Assembly: GCF_016863295.1 (NCBI RefSeq)
Contig: NZ_BOOP01000031.1
Location: 62,001 to 126,000 of the forward strand
Direction: 5' to 3'
DNA from: Planotetraspora phitsanulokensis
GTDB lineage: Bacteria > Actinomycetota > Actinomycetes > Streptosporangiales > Streptosporangiaceae
Length of the DNA: 64,000 bases
Positions within the stretch are counted from its first letter, which is position 1. Each line of letters opens with the position of its first letter. The position numbers and the translations under genes were made by a program. Below are positions 1 to 8,550 of this stretch, piece after piece. The notes under the pieces were generated by a model that worked only from the letters and a program-made list of their open reading frames with translations, searched no databases and was not told the DNA's origin.

Positions 1-1238
1 AGGACGGCGACCCCGACGACGCCCCCGAGCTGCCGCATCATGCTGTAGACGCCGGAGGCGATGCCGACGGCCTCGCGGGGCAGCGCTCCGATGCTGGCGC
101 TCTGCGTCGCCGGCATCGCCATCGAGACGCCGCAACCGGCGACGATGAGCGGTGGCACCAGTTCGGAGTAGTGGACGGCGCCGCCGCTGATCCGGCTGAT
201 CCAGAACATGCCGGCCGCCTGCAGGGCCAGCCCGGTCACCACCAGCGGACGTTCACCGATCCGGTCCACAAGACGGCCGGCGACGGGCGCGATCACGAAC
301 AGCGTGGCCGTCCATGGCAGGAGCTGCAGCCCGGCCTGCAACGGGCCGGAGCCGAACGCGGCCTGCATGAACTGGGCGAGGAAGAAGACGGCGCCGAAGA
401 GCGCCGCGGTCAGGAAGAAGCCTGCCGCGTTGCCGGCGGAGAACGCCCTCAACCGGAAGAACGCCAGCGGCACCATCGGCTGCGGCGTGCGCCTCTCCCA
501 GGCCAGGAACCCCAGCAGCAGGAGGCCGCCGAGCACGAACGACCCGATCACCTCCGGGCTGTTCCATCCCACAGCGGCCCCGCGGACGACGCCCCAGACG
601 ACGCCGAGGACGGCGAGGGTGATCAGCGTCGCTCCGCCCGGATCGAGCCGGCGAGCCGCTCCCGTGCTCTCGGGGATCCACCGCAGGACGAGGACGATCG
701 CCAGGGCACCCACCGGCACGTTGATCCAGAAGATCCACTGCCAGGCGAGCCCCTCGGTGACGGCGCCGCCGATCATCGGACCGCCCAGCACCGCCAGACC
801 GGTCAGGCCGCTGAAGACGCCGATCGCCCGGCCGCGGCTTTCTGGCGGGAAGGCCGCACCGAGCAGGCTCATCGCCAGCGGCATCACGATGGCCGCGCCG
901 ACTCCCTGGACGGTCCGGGCGGCTATCAGCATCGGCACCGAGGTCGCCAGCGCGCAGACGCCCGACGCGACGGAGAAGAGGGAGAGTCCGGCCGCGAACG
1001 TCCGGCGCCGGCCCCACCGGTCGCCGACCGCCGCGGCGGTCACCAGCAACATCGCGAGGCTGAGGCTGTAGGCGTTCACCGTCCATTCCAGCTGTTCGAT
1101 CGAGGCGCCGAGATCCCGCCTGATGGTGGTCAGCGCCGACGCCACCACCAGGACGTCGAGCGCCACCATCACCGAGCCGAGCGAGGTCAGGCCCAGCACC
1201 CGGCGTTGCTCGACAGTCGTCCGTTCCTTGCCACTCAC
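1..1238 (-). CDS. MFS drug exporter, DHA2 (14-TM) type, 3' end outside the window
   Basis: The gene runs off the left edge, so about 412 N-terminal residues are visible. It reads as a proton-driven multidrug exporter of the major facilitator superfamily: an N-terminal hydrophobic segment with an LDVLVVASALTTIRRDL stretch, then GDRWGRRRTF, the classic loop 2-3 motif A, then repeated membrane helices. The GTG start at 1238 is preceded at good spacing by GGAGG. In-frame extension beyond 1238 is not needed. The gene is divergent from the small ABM-like gene at 1366, with about 125 bp between them. Substrate cannot be told; DHA2 proteins export antibiotics, dyes or bile-salt-like molecules. Assignment to MFS is secure, DHA2 is likely. 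Confidence 0.9.
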   Translation of the reverse strand, partial: MSGKERTTVEQRRVLGLTSLGSVMVALDVLVVASALTTIRRDLGASIEQLEWTVNAYSLSLAMLLVTAAAVGDRWGRRRTFAAGLSLFSVASGVCALATSVPMLIAARTVQGVGAAIVMPLAMSLLGAAFPPESRGRAIGVFSGLTGLAVLGGPMIGGAVTEGLAWQWIFWINVPVGALAIVLVLRWIPESTGAARRLDPGGATLITLAVLGVVWGVVRGAAVGWNSPEVIGSFVLGGLLLLGFLAWERRTPQPMVPLAFFRLRAFSAGNAAGFFLTAALFGAVFFLAQFMQAAFGSGPLQAGLQLLPWTATLFVIAPVAGRLVDRIGERPLVVTGLALQAAGMFWISRISGGAVHYSELVPPLIVAGCGVSMAMPATQSASIGALPREAVGIASGVYSMMRQLGGVVGVAV

Positions 1239-1365
1239 TGAGGTCCTCCAGAAGTTCGCCGTCACCGGTACTGACAGCGACGGGGGAGCGAATTCATCGC
1301 GGCGATGAGTTCGGAGTGCCGGCGTTGTCAGAAGGAGTGACAGTCGACGACCGAGGAGAACCGTG

Positions 1366-1668
1366 ATGACCACAGCAGTGATCCGCTACCAGACCAGGCC
1401 CGAGGCCGCCGACGAGAACCAGCGCCTGATCGAGAACGTCTTCGCTGAGCTGGCGAGCACGGCGCCGCCCGGCCTGCACTACAGCTCCTTCCGGCTGGCC
1501 GACGGCGTCACCTTCGTCCACGTGGTCGATGGTGAGGGCCTGCCCGGACTGGCCGCCTTCCAGGAGTTCCAGCGCGGCCTCGGTGACCGGCTCGCCGTCG
1601 GTCCCGTCCGCGACGACGCCACCCTGGTCGGCTCGTACTCCTCCGCTGTGGTGCGAGTGAACGGGTAG
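1366..1668 (+). CDS. Small ABM-like (dimeric alpha/beta barrel) protein
   Basis: A 100-residue soluble protein. The pattern (strand with TAVIRYQTRPE, helix rich in E and N, strand LHYSSFRLADGVTFVHVV, then a helix and a last strand) fits the ferredoxin-like antibiotic-biosynthesis-monooxygenase/dimeric barrel fold, but no catalytic residue can be named. ATG at 1366 is chosen because GAGGAG lies 7 nt upstream; an in-frame GTG directly precedes it at 1363. The gene is divergent from the MFS exporter and might share its regulation. A stem-loop follows the stop. Function unknown; family guess moderate. Confidence 0.7.
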   Translation: MTTAVIRYQTRPEAADENQRLIENVFAELASTAPPGLHYSSFRLADGVTFVHVVDGEGLPGLAAFQEFQRGLGDRLAVGPVRDDATLVGSYSSAVVRVNG

Positions 1669-1678
1669 CGCGAAGGCC

Positions 1679-1720
1679 CGGCGAGTCGGCCCGTCCCACG
1701 GGACGTCGCCCGGCTCGCCG
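1679..1720 (+). terminator. Hairpin after the ABM-like gene
   Basis: Outer arms CGGCGAG/CTCGCCG (1679-1685 and 1714-1720) enclose an inner stem CCCGT/ACGGG (1690-1694 and 1698-1702). It starts 10 nt after the stop codon and has no U-tract, as is usual in high-GC actinomycetes. Confidence 0.5.
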
Positions 1721-1855
1721 AGCCGCTTCCGGCGCTCGCGTCACCTTGGTCTTGCGCAACCGGCAATTCGGGCGTCGGTTTGCCGTCGCTCTCGGGCAAG
1801 GTCGTGGGGCCACGATCTTCGGGCACGTCTTTTCGTTTTCGGAGGTCTTGAGTCA

Positions 1856-4027
1856 ATGTCCAACTTGTCCCGGAGAAACTTCCTCGGCACGGCCGCCGCC
1901 GTCACCGGAGCGGCCGCCGTCGGCGCCGCGTTGCCCGTGAGCGCTGCCGAAGCCTCCACGCAGAGCAAGCCCGGCAACCAGCACAAGCCGCACGGCGACA
2001 TCCGTGACATCAAGCACGTCGTCGTGATCATGCAGGAGAACCGCAGCTTCGACCACTACTTCGGCGCACTCAAGGGAGTGCGCGGTTTCGGTGACCGCTC
2101 GACCATCCTGCTCCCGGGTGGCAAGACCGTTTGGGAGCAGCCGAAGACGCTGACGGCCGGGGCCGACACGCAGTACCCGTGGCGGCTCAGCGGAGCGAAG
2201 ACCTGGAGCGGGGCGACGCCGCCGAGCGCCGAGCTCGGCGCCGCCAACTACGGCGGCACCAGCCACGGCTGGACCGACCAGCACGGCGCCTGGTACGGCG
2301 GGCTCATGAACGGCTGGTACTACGCCAAGGGCGGGCCGACCACCCTGGGTTACATGGACCGCCGCGACCTGCCGTTCCACTACGCCCTCGCCGACGCCTA
2401 CACGGTCGGCGACGCCTACCACTGCTCCGTGCTCAGCGCGACCGGGCCCAACCGCACCTACCTGTGGGGCGGCACCATCAACGCCGACCACAAGCACGGC
2501 ACCTTCACCGCATACGACGGTGGCGACGAGCGCGGCAAGTTCCTGCCGTGGAAGTCCTACGCCGAGACGCTCCAGGAGGCGGGCGTCAGCTGGCGGGTCT
2601 ACCAGTGCGCCGACGACTACGGCGACAACGGCCTGGAGTACTTCGACACCTTCGCCAAGCTCGACCCCACGCAGGGCGGGAAGGCCGCTCCGGGCAACGT
2701 CTACTACGACAACGGCGTGAAGAACGTCCCCGAGCCGATCACCGGGCTGTCGGGCAACGCCGACAACCTCATCGCCGCGATCCGCGCCGACGTGGTCAAC
2801 GGCACGCTGCCGCAGGTGAACTGGGTCGTGAACAACCAGTTCTTCTCCGAGCACCCGGTCACGGCGCCGAGCAACGGCGCGTACTTCCTCCGCGGTGTCC
2901 TCGAGGCGCTCAACGCCGACCCGGACGTGTTCAACTCGACCCTGGTGATCATCAACTACGACGAGAACGACGGCCAGTTCGACCACGTCCCGCCGCCCAT
3001 GCCGGCGCCGGGCGAGGCGGACGAGTTCGTCTCCGGCACCATGGCCGCCTACGGTGTCAAGGAACCGCTCCCGGTGGGGCTCGGTTTCCGCGTGCCGCTC
3101 CTCCTCATCTCGCCCTGGACCCGCGGCGGCTGGGTGACCTCGGAGGTCTCCGACCACACCTCGGTCATCCAGCTCCTCGAGAAGTGGACCACCGCGCTCG
3201 GCAAGCCCGCCGTCTCGCCCAACATCAGCGACTGGCGGCGCAAGGTCTGCGGCGACCTGACGGGCGCCTTCGACTTCGACAAGCCGGTGTACGGCATGCC
3301 CGACCTGCCGGCCACCGGGGCACTCGTCCCGGAGACCCGGTACACCCCGCTGCCCGGCGACAACACGATGCCGACCCAGGAGGCGGGGACCAGGCGGGCG
3401 CGCCCGCTGCCGTACCAGCCGAACGCCAACCTGGCCGGGTTCACCAGCGGAACCTCCGGTGTCGTCGCGAATCTGACGTTCAGCAACGAGGCCGAGTTCG
3501 TGACCAAGGCGAGTCACTTCGCCGTGTACAACAACCGGGGCGGAATCCCGACGCTGGCGCAGTACCCGGCCGCGTTCCCCGGTCAGTACACCGTCGACGC
3601 CCACGCGACGGCGTCCGGAACCGGCGCCGTGGGCGCCTCCGCGGGCGACACCGCGTACGACATCACCGTCACCGGGCCGAACCGGTTCCTGCGCCGGTTC
3701 GTCGGTGACGTCGCCGCCGCCGGCAAGGACCTCGTCGTCGAGGCGGACTACTACGACGGCAAGTTGACCAAGCACCCGAAGCTGAAGCTCTGGCTGCGCA
3801 ACCACGGGGACTCGCGCGTGACGTTCACGATCACGCACAACAACTACATCTCCGGCCAGTCGCACACCGTGAAGGTCGACGCGCACGGCAAGGAGGCGTG
3901 GACGGTGAACCCGCTGAAGGAAAGCGACGGCTGGTACGACGTGACCGTCACGGCCGACTGCGACGAAGCCTGGTCGCAGCGGTTCGTCGGCCACCTCGAG
4001 ACCGGTGAGGTCAGCGTCACCGGCTGA
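1856..4027 (+). CDS. plcC: Phosphocholine-type phospholipase C, Tat-secreted
   Basis: A 723-residue exported phosphoesterase of the acid-phosphatase/phospholipase C superfamily that should hydrolyse phosphatidylcholine or sphingomyelin outside the cell. The N-terminus SRRNFLGTAAAVTGAAAVGA is a twin-arginine signal peptide. The mature part starts with HVVVIMQENRSFDHYFG, the diagnostic metal/nucleophile motif of non-hemolytic PLCs, and contains NYDENDGQFDHVPPP and SPWTRGGWV further on. The last ~200 residues are two beta-rich C-terminal domains usual for bacterial PLCs. Length matches the family (about 690-730). It stands alone, with a hairpin after it. Symbol follows the family rather than any proven orthology. 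Confidence 0.93.
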   Translation: MSNLSRRNFLGTAAAVTGAAAVGAALPVSAAEASTQSKPGNQHKPHGDIRDIKHVVVIMQENRSFDHYFGALKGVRGFGDRSTILLPGGKTVWEQPKTLTAGADTQYPWRLSGAKTWSGATPPSAELGAANYGGTSHGWTDQHGAWYGGLMNGWYYAKGGPTTLGYMDRRDLPFHYALADAYTVGDAYHCSVLSATGPNRTYLWGGTINADHKHGTFTAYDGGDERGKFLPWKSYAETLQEAGVSWRVYQCADDYGDNGLEYFDTFAKLDPTQGGKAAPGNVYYDNGVKNVPEPITGLSGNADNLIAAIRADVVNGTLPQVNWVVNNQFFSEHPVTAPSNGAYFLRGVLEALNADPDVFNSTLVIINYDENDGQFDHVPPPMPAPGEADEFVSGTMAAYGVKEPLPVGLGFRVPLLLISPWTRGGWVTSEVSDHTSVIQLLEKWTTALGKPAVSPNISDWRRKVCGDLTGAFDFDKPVYGMPDLPATGALVPETRYTPLPGDNTMPTQEAGTRRARPLPYQPNANLAGFTSGTSGVVANLTFSNEAEFVTKASHFAVYNNRGGIPTLAQYPAAFPGQYTVDAHATASGTGAVGASAGDTAYDITVTGPNRFLRRFVGDVAAAGKDLVVEADYYDGKLTKHPKLKLWLRNHGDSRVTFTITHNNYISGQSHTVKVDAHGKEAWTVNPLKESDGWYDVTVTADCDEAWSQRFVGHLETGEVSVTG

Positions 4028-4039
4028 CCCATCGCACCG

Positions 4040-4103
4040 GGGCCGGCCCTTCCCGCCGTGTTCGGGCGCATCGCGACCGAGCCCGCAGGGGAGGGCCCGG
4101 CCC
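4040..4103 (+). terminator. Imperfect GC-rich hairpin after phospholipase C
   Basis: Arms at 4040-4054 (GGGCCGGCCCTTCCC) and 4088-4103 pair with one bulge and one mismatch. It lies 13 nt after the phospholipase stop. Confidence 0.45.
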
Positions 4104-4246
4104 TGTCCGGGCCACCGGTTCGGTCACTTCGCCGGGGCGAGTCGCGGCGGCGAGTTCGTCGTGCGGTATCAACAGGGCAATATCAAAACGGAACGCGCCC
4201 TGGCGAAACCCCTGGCGATCGTCCCTTCCCCCGGAGGCCGACTGAC

Positions 4247-5350
4247 GTGAGACCACCCGAGTCGCCCGCGACACCGACCGACCCGCCCGGCTCTACGGAG
4301 GCCTTCGGCACCGCGAGGGGCGGGCCGTTCACCGGAGAGGTGGTCACGTCGTGGTCGCCACCGCCCGGCCATCCGGAACCGGTCGTGCTCGAGACCACCC
4401 GGGAGACCGCGATCTGGGGTCACTTTCCCACCGACCGGGCGCCGGTGCTGACAGTGGACTCCGGCACGGTGGTCAGGATCGACGCGGTGAACCAGGCCGG
4501 GGTGTCCGCCGCCGAGGGGCCGGTCGCCTACTTCGAGAAGCTGGGCGTGCCCGCCGACCAGGTGCTGCCCGAACTGGTGGAGGTCGCGGCCAACCCCCGC
4601 CCGGCCGGCTCCAGCGGCCACATTCTCACCGGGCCGATCCACGTGAGGGGCGCCGAACCCGGAGACGTGCTGGAGATCCGCATCCTGGACGTCTCCCCGC
4701 GCGTCCCGTACGGCGTGAACAGCACCGGCCCGGGCGCGGGAGTCTGCGGAGATCTGCTGGACACGGCCTCGACCCGCCTGCTCCGGCTGGACGATTCGGG
4801 CCGTCATTACTCGTTCGGCCACGGCATCAAGGTCCCGTTCAGGCCCTTCGCGGGGATCATGGGGGTCGCGCCGCCCACGTCTGCCGGCTTCGTCTCCGCC
4901 AACCCGCCGGACCGGTGGGGCGGCAACCTGGACTTCCGCGACCTTGTCGCCGGTACGACGCTGTACCTGCCGGTCTTCCAGCCGGGCGGCATGTTCTACA
5001 CGGGCGACACGCACGGCGCACAGGGCCACGGTGAGGTCGACCAGACCGCCGTCGAGCACTCGATGGCGCTCACCGTGCGGTTCGTCGTCCGCAAGGGCGG
5101 GGGTCTGGAGTGGCCGCGGGCGGAGAGCGACGAGTATTTCTGGTGCATGGGCATCGACGCCGACCTCGACGTCGCACTGCGGATCGCGGTCAAAGAGGCC
5201 GTCGCCCATCTCGTCCAGGTCACCGGAGGCGAGCTGACGATCGCCGACGCCTACGCCCTGTGCAGCATCGCCGTGGACTTCGTCGTCGCCGAGGCGGTCG
5301 ACGGCAACAAGGTCGTCGTCGCCTACATCGCCAAGTCCCTGCTGCCCTGA
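4247..5350 (+). CDS. Acetamidase/formamidase family protein
   Basis: A 367-residue protein of the FmdA/AmdA family, which hydrolyses formamide or short amides to ammonia and the acid. Visible family blocks are AIWGHFPTDRAPVLTVDSG near the N-terminus, GPIHVRGAEPGDVLEIRI, GNLDFRDLVAGTTLYLPVF and GDTHGAQGHGEVDQTAVEHS, the last two being the conserved core. GTG at 4247 is chosen because GGAGG sits 9 nt upstream; the open frame extends further upstream without another good ribosome site. No signal peptide. No urease or amide-transport genes flank it, so the natural substrate is unclear. Confidence 0.88.
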   Translation: MRPPESPATPTDPPGSTEAFGTARGGPFTGEVVTSWSPPPGHPEPVVLETTRETAIWGHFPTDRAPVLTVDSGTVVRIDAVNQAGVSAAEGPVAYFEKLGVPADQVLPELVEVAANPRPAGSSGHILTGPIHVRGAEPGDVLEIRILDVSPRVPYGVNSTGPGAGVCGDLLDTASTRLLRLDDSGRHYSFGHGIKVPFRPFAGIMGVAPPTSAGFVSANPPDRWGGNLDFRDLVAGTTLYLPVFQPGGMFYTGDTHGAQGHGEVDQTAVEHSMALTVRFVVRKGGGLEWPRAESDEYFWCMGIDADLDVALRIAVKEAVAHLVQVTGGELTIADAYALCSIAVDFVVAEAVDGNKVVVAYIAKSLLP

Positions 5351-5503
5351 CACAGGCCTTCCCGCCGGTCCAGGGGACGTACGGCCGGGCTCCCGATCAC
5401 GGGCGCCCGGCAGGACCCCGGTGCCATGTCACCCGTCACCCTCGCCAAGAATGTCTTCGCGGCCTCATGACAACCAGCACCAGAGAGAAGGAAACCGATC
5501 ACC

Positions 5504-6337
5504 ATGTCCACCTGGCTGATCACCGGATGCTCGACCGGCCTCGGCAGAGCCCTCGCCGAAGCCGTGCTCGCCCGCGGCGACAACGCCGTCGTCACCGCCC
5601 GCGACGCGTCGAGCGTGCTGGACCTCGCGGCCGCCCACCCCGGAACCGCGCTCGCCCTCGCTCTCGACGTGACCGAGCAGGCCCAGGTCGAGGAAGCGGT
5701 GCGCCGCGCCGAGGAGCGCTTCGGCGCGGTCGACGTGCTCGTGAACAACGCCGGCTACGGATACCGCGCCGCCGTCGAGGAAGGGGACGACGCGGACGTG
5801 CGGCGCCTGTTCGCGACCAACTTCTTCGGCGCCGTGGCCATGATCAAGGCCGTTCTGCCCGGGATGCGTGCCCGGCGCTCCGGCGCCATCGTGAACGTCT
5901 CCTCCATCGGCGCCCGGATGACACCCGCGGGCTCCGGGTACTACGCGGCGACGAAGGCGGCGCTCGAGGGCATGACAGGCTCGCTGCGCAAGGAACTGAT
6001 GCCGCTGGGTGTCACCGCCTTCGCCGTCGAACCCGGCGCGTTCCGCACCGACTTCGCCGGCCGTTCGCTCACCCAGTCCGCCGAGGCCATCCCGGACTAC
6101 GCCGAGACCGCCGGAAGGCGCCGCAAGGAGCACGACACCGTTCACGGCACCCAGCCGGGCGACCCGGGCAAGGCGGCGCAGGCGATCATCACCGCTGTCA
6201 GCTCACCGGAACCGCCGGCTCTTCTCCTGCTCGGCACGGACGCGGTCGACGCGTTCCGCGGTGTCCTCGACGCCGATCAGGCCTCCCTGGACGCGTGGGC
6301 CGAGCTCAGCACCGGCACCGACATCGACGAGCGATGA
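5504..6337 (+). CDS. Short-chain dehydrogenase/reductase (classical SDR)
   Basis: A 277-residue NAD(P)-dependent oxidoreductase. The Rossmann glycine motif TGCSTGLGRALA is at residues 7-18, the NNAG motif follows at about 81, and the catalytic Tyr/Lys are in YYAATK with the Ser in VNVSSIGAR. A KELMPLGVTAFAVEPGAFRTDFAGRS segment and the C-terminal extension resemble the ketoreductase-like subgroup often annotated 'SDR family oxidoreductase'. It converges on the XRE regulator gene at 6372. No Shine-Dalgarno is perfectly placed; AGAAGG lies about 13 nt upstream. Substrate unknown. Confidence 0.9.
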   Translation: MSTWLITGCSTGLGRALAEAVLARGDNAVVTARDASSVLDLAAAHPGTALALALDVTEQAQVEEAVRRAEERFGAVDVLVNNAGYGYRAAVEEGDDADVRRLFATNFFGAVAMIKAVLPGMRARRSGAIVNVSSIGARMTPAGSGYYAATKAALEGMTGSLRKELMPLGVTAFAVEPGAFRTDFAGRSLTQSAEAIPDYAETAGRRRKEHDTVHGTQPGDPGKAAQAIITAVSSPEPPALLLLGTDAVDAFRGVLDADQASLDAWAELSTGTDIDER

Positions 6338-6371
6338 CCACCTGAGCGCCGGGAAGTCGAGGTCCGCCCCG

Positions 6372-7208
6372 TCAGTGCCGATCGGCGGGACTTCCGGCGA
6401 GCCTGCCCAGCCTGCGGAACGCGCGTTCGGAGGAGGTGTACGGCTCGGCCTGGCCGACGACGAGCTGCTGGGCGGTGGGGCTGCCGACGCGGAACATCTC
6501 GTAGTGGAGGGTGATTTCACCGACCACGCCATGGCGATAGGAAATGGACCAGTGCGTCCTGGTGCGGACCTCGTGGCGGGCCCATATCTGCTGAAAGTCC
6601 TCGCTCCCGTGCGAGAGTTCCTCGACGAGATCCTGGACGAACGGGTCGTCTCCGCCTGTTCCCAGTGCGGCCCGGAAGTGGCCCGTCACGTCCTCGGCCT
6701 GCTGTCTCCAGTCCAGGTAGAACTCGCGCGCGACGGGGTTGAGGAAGATCAACCGCAGCAGGTTGTCGCAGTCGTCCAGCCCGTGGTACAGAGCTGAGGC
6801 CAGCGGGTTCTTGACCAGGATGTCAAGACGGCGGTTAAGCGCGAACGCGACCGCGTGATCGCAGCCCTCGATGAACTGCAGCACGTACGGGCGCAGCCAG
6901 TCGTAAGGGCCGACCGGACCGTGCCGGGACGCCCGGTGGCGCGCAAGATCATGAAGGTGCTGGGTCGCCTCGGCATCGAGCCGGAAGACCCGTGCCAAGG
7001 CGTCGAGCACCTGATCCGACGGATTGCGTTCCCGCCCCTGTTCCAGCCGGATGTAGTAGTCGGCACTGACGCCGGCCAGCAGCGCGACCTCGTCCCGGCG
7101 TAATCCAGGCGTCCGGCGGCTGCCGATGTTCGGCAGCCCCACCTGATCAACGGTCGTGACCTGGCGTCGGGCGCGAAGAAACGCTCCAAGAGGGCTCTTG
7201 CCGTCCAT
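6372..7208 (-). CDS. XRE-family regulator with MmyB-like ligand domain
   Basis: A 278-residue DNA-binding protein. Residues ~8-75 form an XRE helix-turn-helix including RRTPGLRRDEVALLAGVSAD and YYIRLEQGRERNPSDQVL, the hallmark of the MmyB subgroup. The remaining ~200 residues are the PAS-like MmyB domain that is thought to bind a small ligand, with GPYDWLRPYVLQFI, NRRLDILVKNPLASAL and FYLDWRQQAEDVTGHFR. Such regulators commonly control a neighbouring SDR gene; here the SDR at 5504 is convergent. A perfect 14-bp palindrome just upstream of its start is a likely autoregulatory operator. Confidence 0.92.
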   Translation of the reverse strand: MDGKSPLGAFLRARRQVTTVDQVGLPNIGSRRTPGLRRDEVALLAGVSADYYIRLEQGRERNPSDQVLDALARVFRLDAEATQHLHDLARHRASRHGPVGPYDWLRPYVLQFIEGCDHAVAFALNRRLDILVKNPLASALYHGLDDCDNLLRLIFLNPVAREFYLDWRQQAEDVTGHFRAALGTGGDDPFVQDLVEELSHGSEDFQQIWARHEVRTRTHWSISYRHGVVGEITLHYEMFRVGSPTAQQLVVGQAEPYTSSERAFRRLGRLAGSPADRH

Positions 7209-7221
7209 ATTGACAACCTAC

Positions 7222-7235
7222 GACCCGGCCGGGTC
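7222..7235. promoter_or_regulatory. 14-bp palindrome in front of the XRE regulator
   Basis: GACCCGGCCGGGTC is a perfect inverted repeat 13 nt upstream of the regulator start. Read on the minus strand it is embedded in TTGACC...GTCAAT, so it would overlap the -35 region of the regulator promoter. Operator role is inferred. Confidence 0.4.
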
Positions 7236-7274
7236 AAGGAGTTTGCCAGGTCTGGGGGCCGGTTGAGTCGGCTC

Positions 7275-7727
7275 CTATGGCAGGCCCGCCTGTGCGGTGA
7301 GGACGGCGAGCGCCTGTCCGAGTGCCGCGGCCTGATCGGGGGTGAGGGCGGCGGTGAACTCTTCGTCGAGGGCGCGGGCCTCGGCCGCGCACTTCTCCAG
7401 CAGTTCCCGGCCGTGCGCGGTGAGGGTGAGCACCTGGCGCCGCCGGTCCTGCGGATCGCGCACGCGCTGGACCGCTCCGAGCGTTTCGAGATGGTCGGCC
7501 AGTGAGACCACGAGGCTGGGGGCGACGCCCATCTTCGCGGCCAGATCCTGCTGCGAGACGGCGGGACCGAGGCTGAGCACCGTCATCAGCCCCGCGTGCT
7601 TGACCTTGAGGTCGTAGGCCTCGATCTTCTCCGCGAACCGGTCACCGGCCAGCGTGCCCAGCGTGCCCAGCCGGAACACCACCGTCGCAGGCAGCCCGGC
7701 CGCCCCCTTGACGTCGTCCATGCCCAC
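7275..7727 (-). CDS. MarR-family transcriptional regulator
   Basis: A 150-residue winged-helix regulator (148 if the ATG at 7721 is used instead of GTG at 7727). Visible MarR features are VSQQDLAAKMGVAPSLVVSL (recognition helix), DHLETLGAVQRVRDPQDRRR (the wing, with the DxRR hallmark) and TAHGRELLEK. It is divergent from the small membrane protein gene at 7781 with only about 53 bp between the two genes, so it most likely represses that gene and itself. A short inverted repeat lies in the gap. Confidence 0.9.
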   Translation of the reverse strand: MGMDDVKGAAGLPATVVFRLGTLGTLAGDRFAEKIEAYDLKVKHAGLMTVLSLGPAVSQQDLAAKMGVAPSLVVSLADHLETLGAVQRVRDPQDRRRQVLTLTAHGRELLEKCAAEARALDEEFTAALTPDQAAALGQALAVLTAQAGLP

Positions 7728-7747
7728 AATGATAGCGTCCCAGCATC

Positions 7748-7762
7748 ATTCAGAGTGTGAAT
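7748..7762. promoter_or_regulatory. Inverted repeat between MarR gene and divergent membrane protein genes
   Basis: ATTCA-GAGTG-TGAAT, 5-bp arms with a 5-nt spacer, sits between the two divergent starts. The surrounding AATGAT/ATCATT words add further dyad character. It is a plausible MarR site. Confidence 0.35.
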
Positions 7763-7780
7763 CATTCATGGAGAGATCGA

Positions 7781-8155
7781 ATGAGTGCAATCGTCAGTGC
7801 CGACCATGTGATCGCTGTCGCCAACGGCGCGGTGGCGCTTCTTTCAGGGGTCTCCTCCGTGGCGGGCGTCATCAATCCGGGCCTGGGGCTGCCCAAGGGC
7901 GCTCCGATCACCGCGGGGGTCGACTTCTACGCCAGGGCGTACGCGGTGCGCGCCGTCCCGCTCAGCGCGGTCGCCCTGGTGATGCTCGCGGCCGGAGGCT
8001 CGGCCGGACTCGCCGCCCTGCTGACCGTTCTGGGCCTGGCTCAGGTCGGCGATTCCGTGCTCGGCGTCATGCGACGCCACCTCGGCATGTCCGTCGGCGC
8101 GGGGGTGTGCGCCCTCGTCCACCTGGTCTCGGCCTGGTGGATCGCCTCCCACTGA
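7781..8155 (+). CDS. Small four-helix membrane protein, DUF4267-like
   Basis: A 124-residue hydrophobic protein with about four membrane segments: SADHVIAVANGAVALLSGV, YAVRAVPLSAVALVMLA, GLAALLTVLGLAQVGDSVLG and GAGVCALVHLVSAWWI. Length and the ARAYAVRAVPL motif resemble the DUF4267 family of unknown function. ATG at 7781 is preferred over an upstream in-frame GTG (7757) because GGAGAG precedes it at 5 nt. It is divergent from the MarR gene and 28 nt ahead of another small membrane protein gene, probably one transcript. Family call is from memory of pattern only. Confidence 0.7.
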   Translation: MSAIVSADHVIAVANGAVALLSGVSSVAGVINPGLGLPKGAPITAGVDFYARAYAVRAVPLSAVALVMLAAGGSAGLAALLTVLGLAQVGDSVLGVMRRHLGMSVGAGVCALVHLVSAWWIASH

Positions 8156-8183
8156 TCTGTCTCACCGACCCCAGGAGCTCGCG

Positions 8184-8519
8184 ATGTCGTGGACCGCTGT
8201 CAAAGACGCCGACCTGTTACTGGCCCTACTGCTCGAACTGGCGGTCTACGCCTCGGCCTGCTACTGGGGGTTCACCCGTGGCTCGACGAGGCTGATCAAA
8301 GTACTGGCCGGGCTCGGGGCGCCGGCCGTCTTCATCGTCGTGTGGGGCGGGTTCGGCGCCCCCACGGCGAGCCACCCGCTGCACGGCCTGGCCCGGGTTG
8401 CGCTGGAGATCTGCTGGTACGGGGGAGGGGCCGCCGCTCTGGCCGCCTCCCGGGGCCGCCGCGCGGCATCCGTCTTCGTGGCCCTCTATCTGCTCAGCAC
8501 GGCCGTCCAGCACCTCTGA
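8184..8519 (+). CDS. YrdB-family (DUF2568) membrane protein
   Basis: A 111-residue protein with four predicted helices. The pattern LALLLELAVYASACYWGF, GAPAVFIVVWGGFGAPTA, then LHGLARVALEICWYGGGAAAL is typical of the DUF2568/YrdB family, whose function is unknown. AGGAG precedes the ATG. It follows the DUF4267-like gene and is likely co-regulated with it by the divergent MarR protein. The 3' end converges with the GNAT gene 31 nt away. Confidence 0.75.
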   Translation: MSWTAVKDADLLLALLLELAVYASACYWGFTRGSTRLIKVLAGLGAPAVFIVVWGGFGAPTASHPLHGLARVALEICWYGGGAAALAASRGRRAASVFVALYLLSTAVQHL

Positions 8520-8550
8520 CCCGCCTGGCGGGCGGCTCCGGCGGCGCGGG

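Noticed and set aside
1853-3994. Minus-strand open frame of 713 codons
   Set aside because: Shadow of the phospholipase C gene, which has a Tat signal and family motifs.
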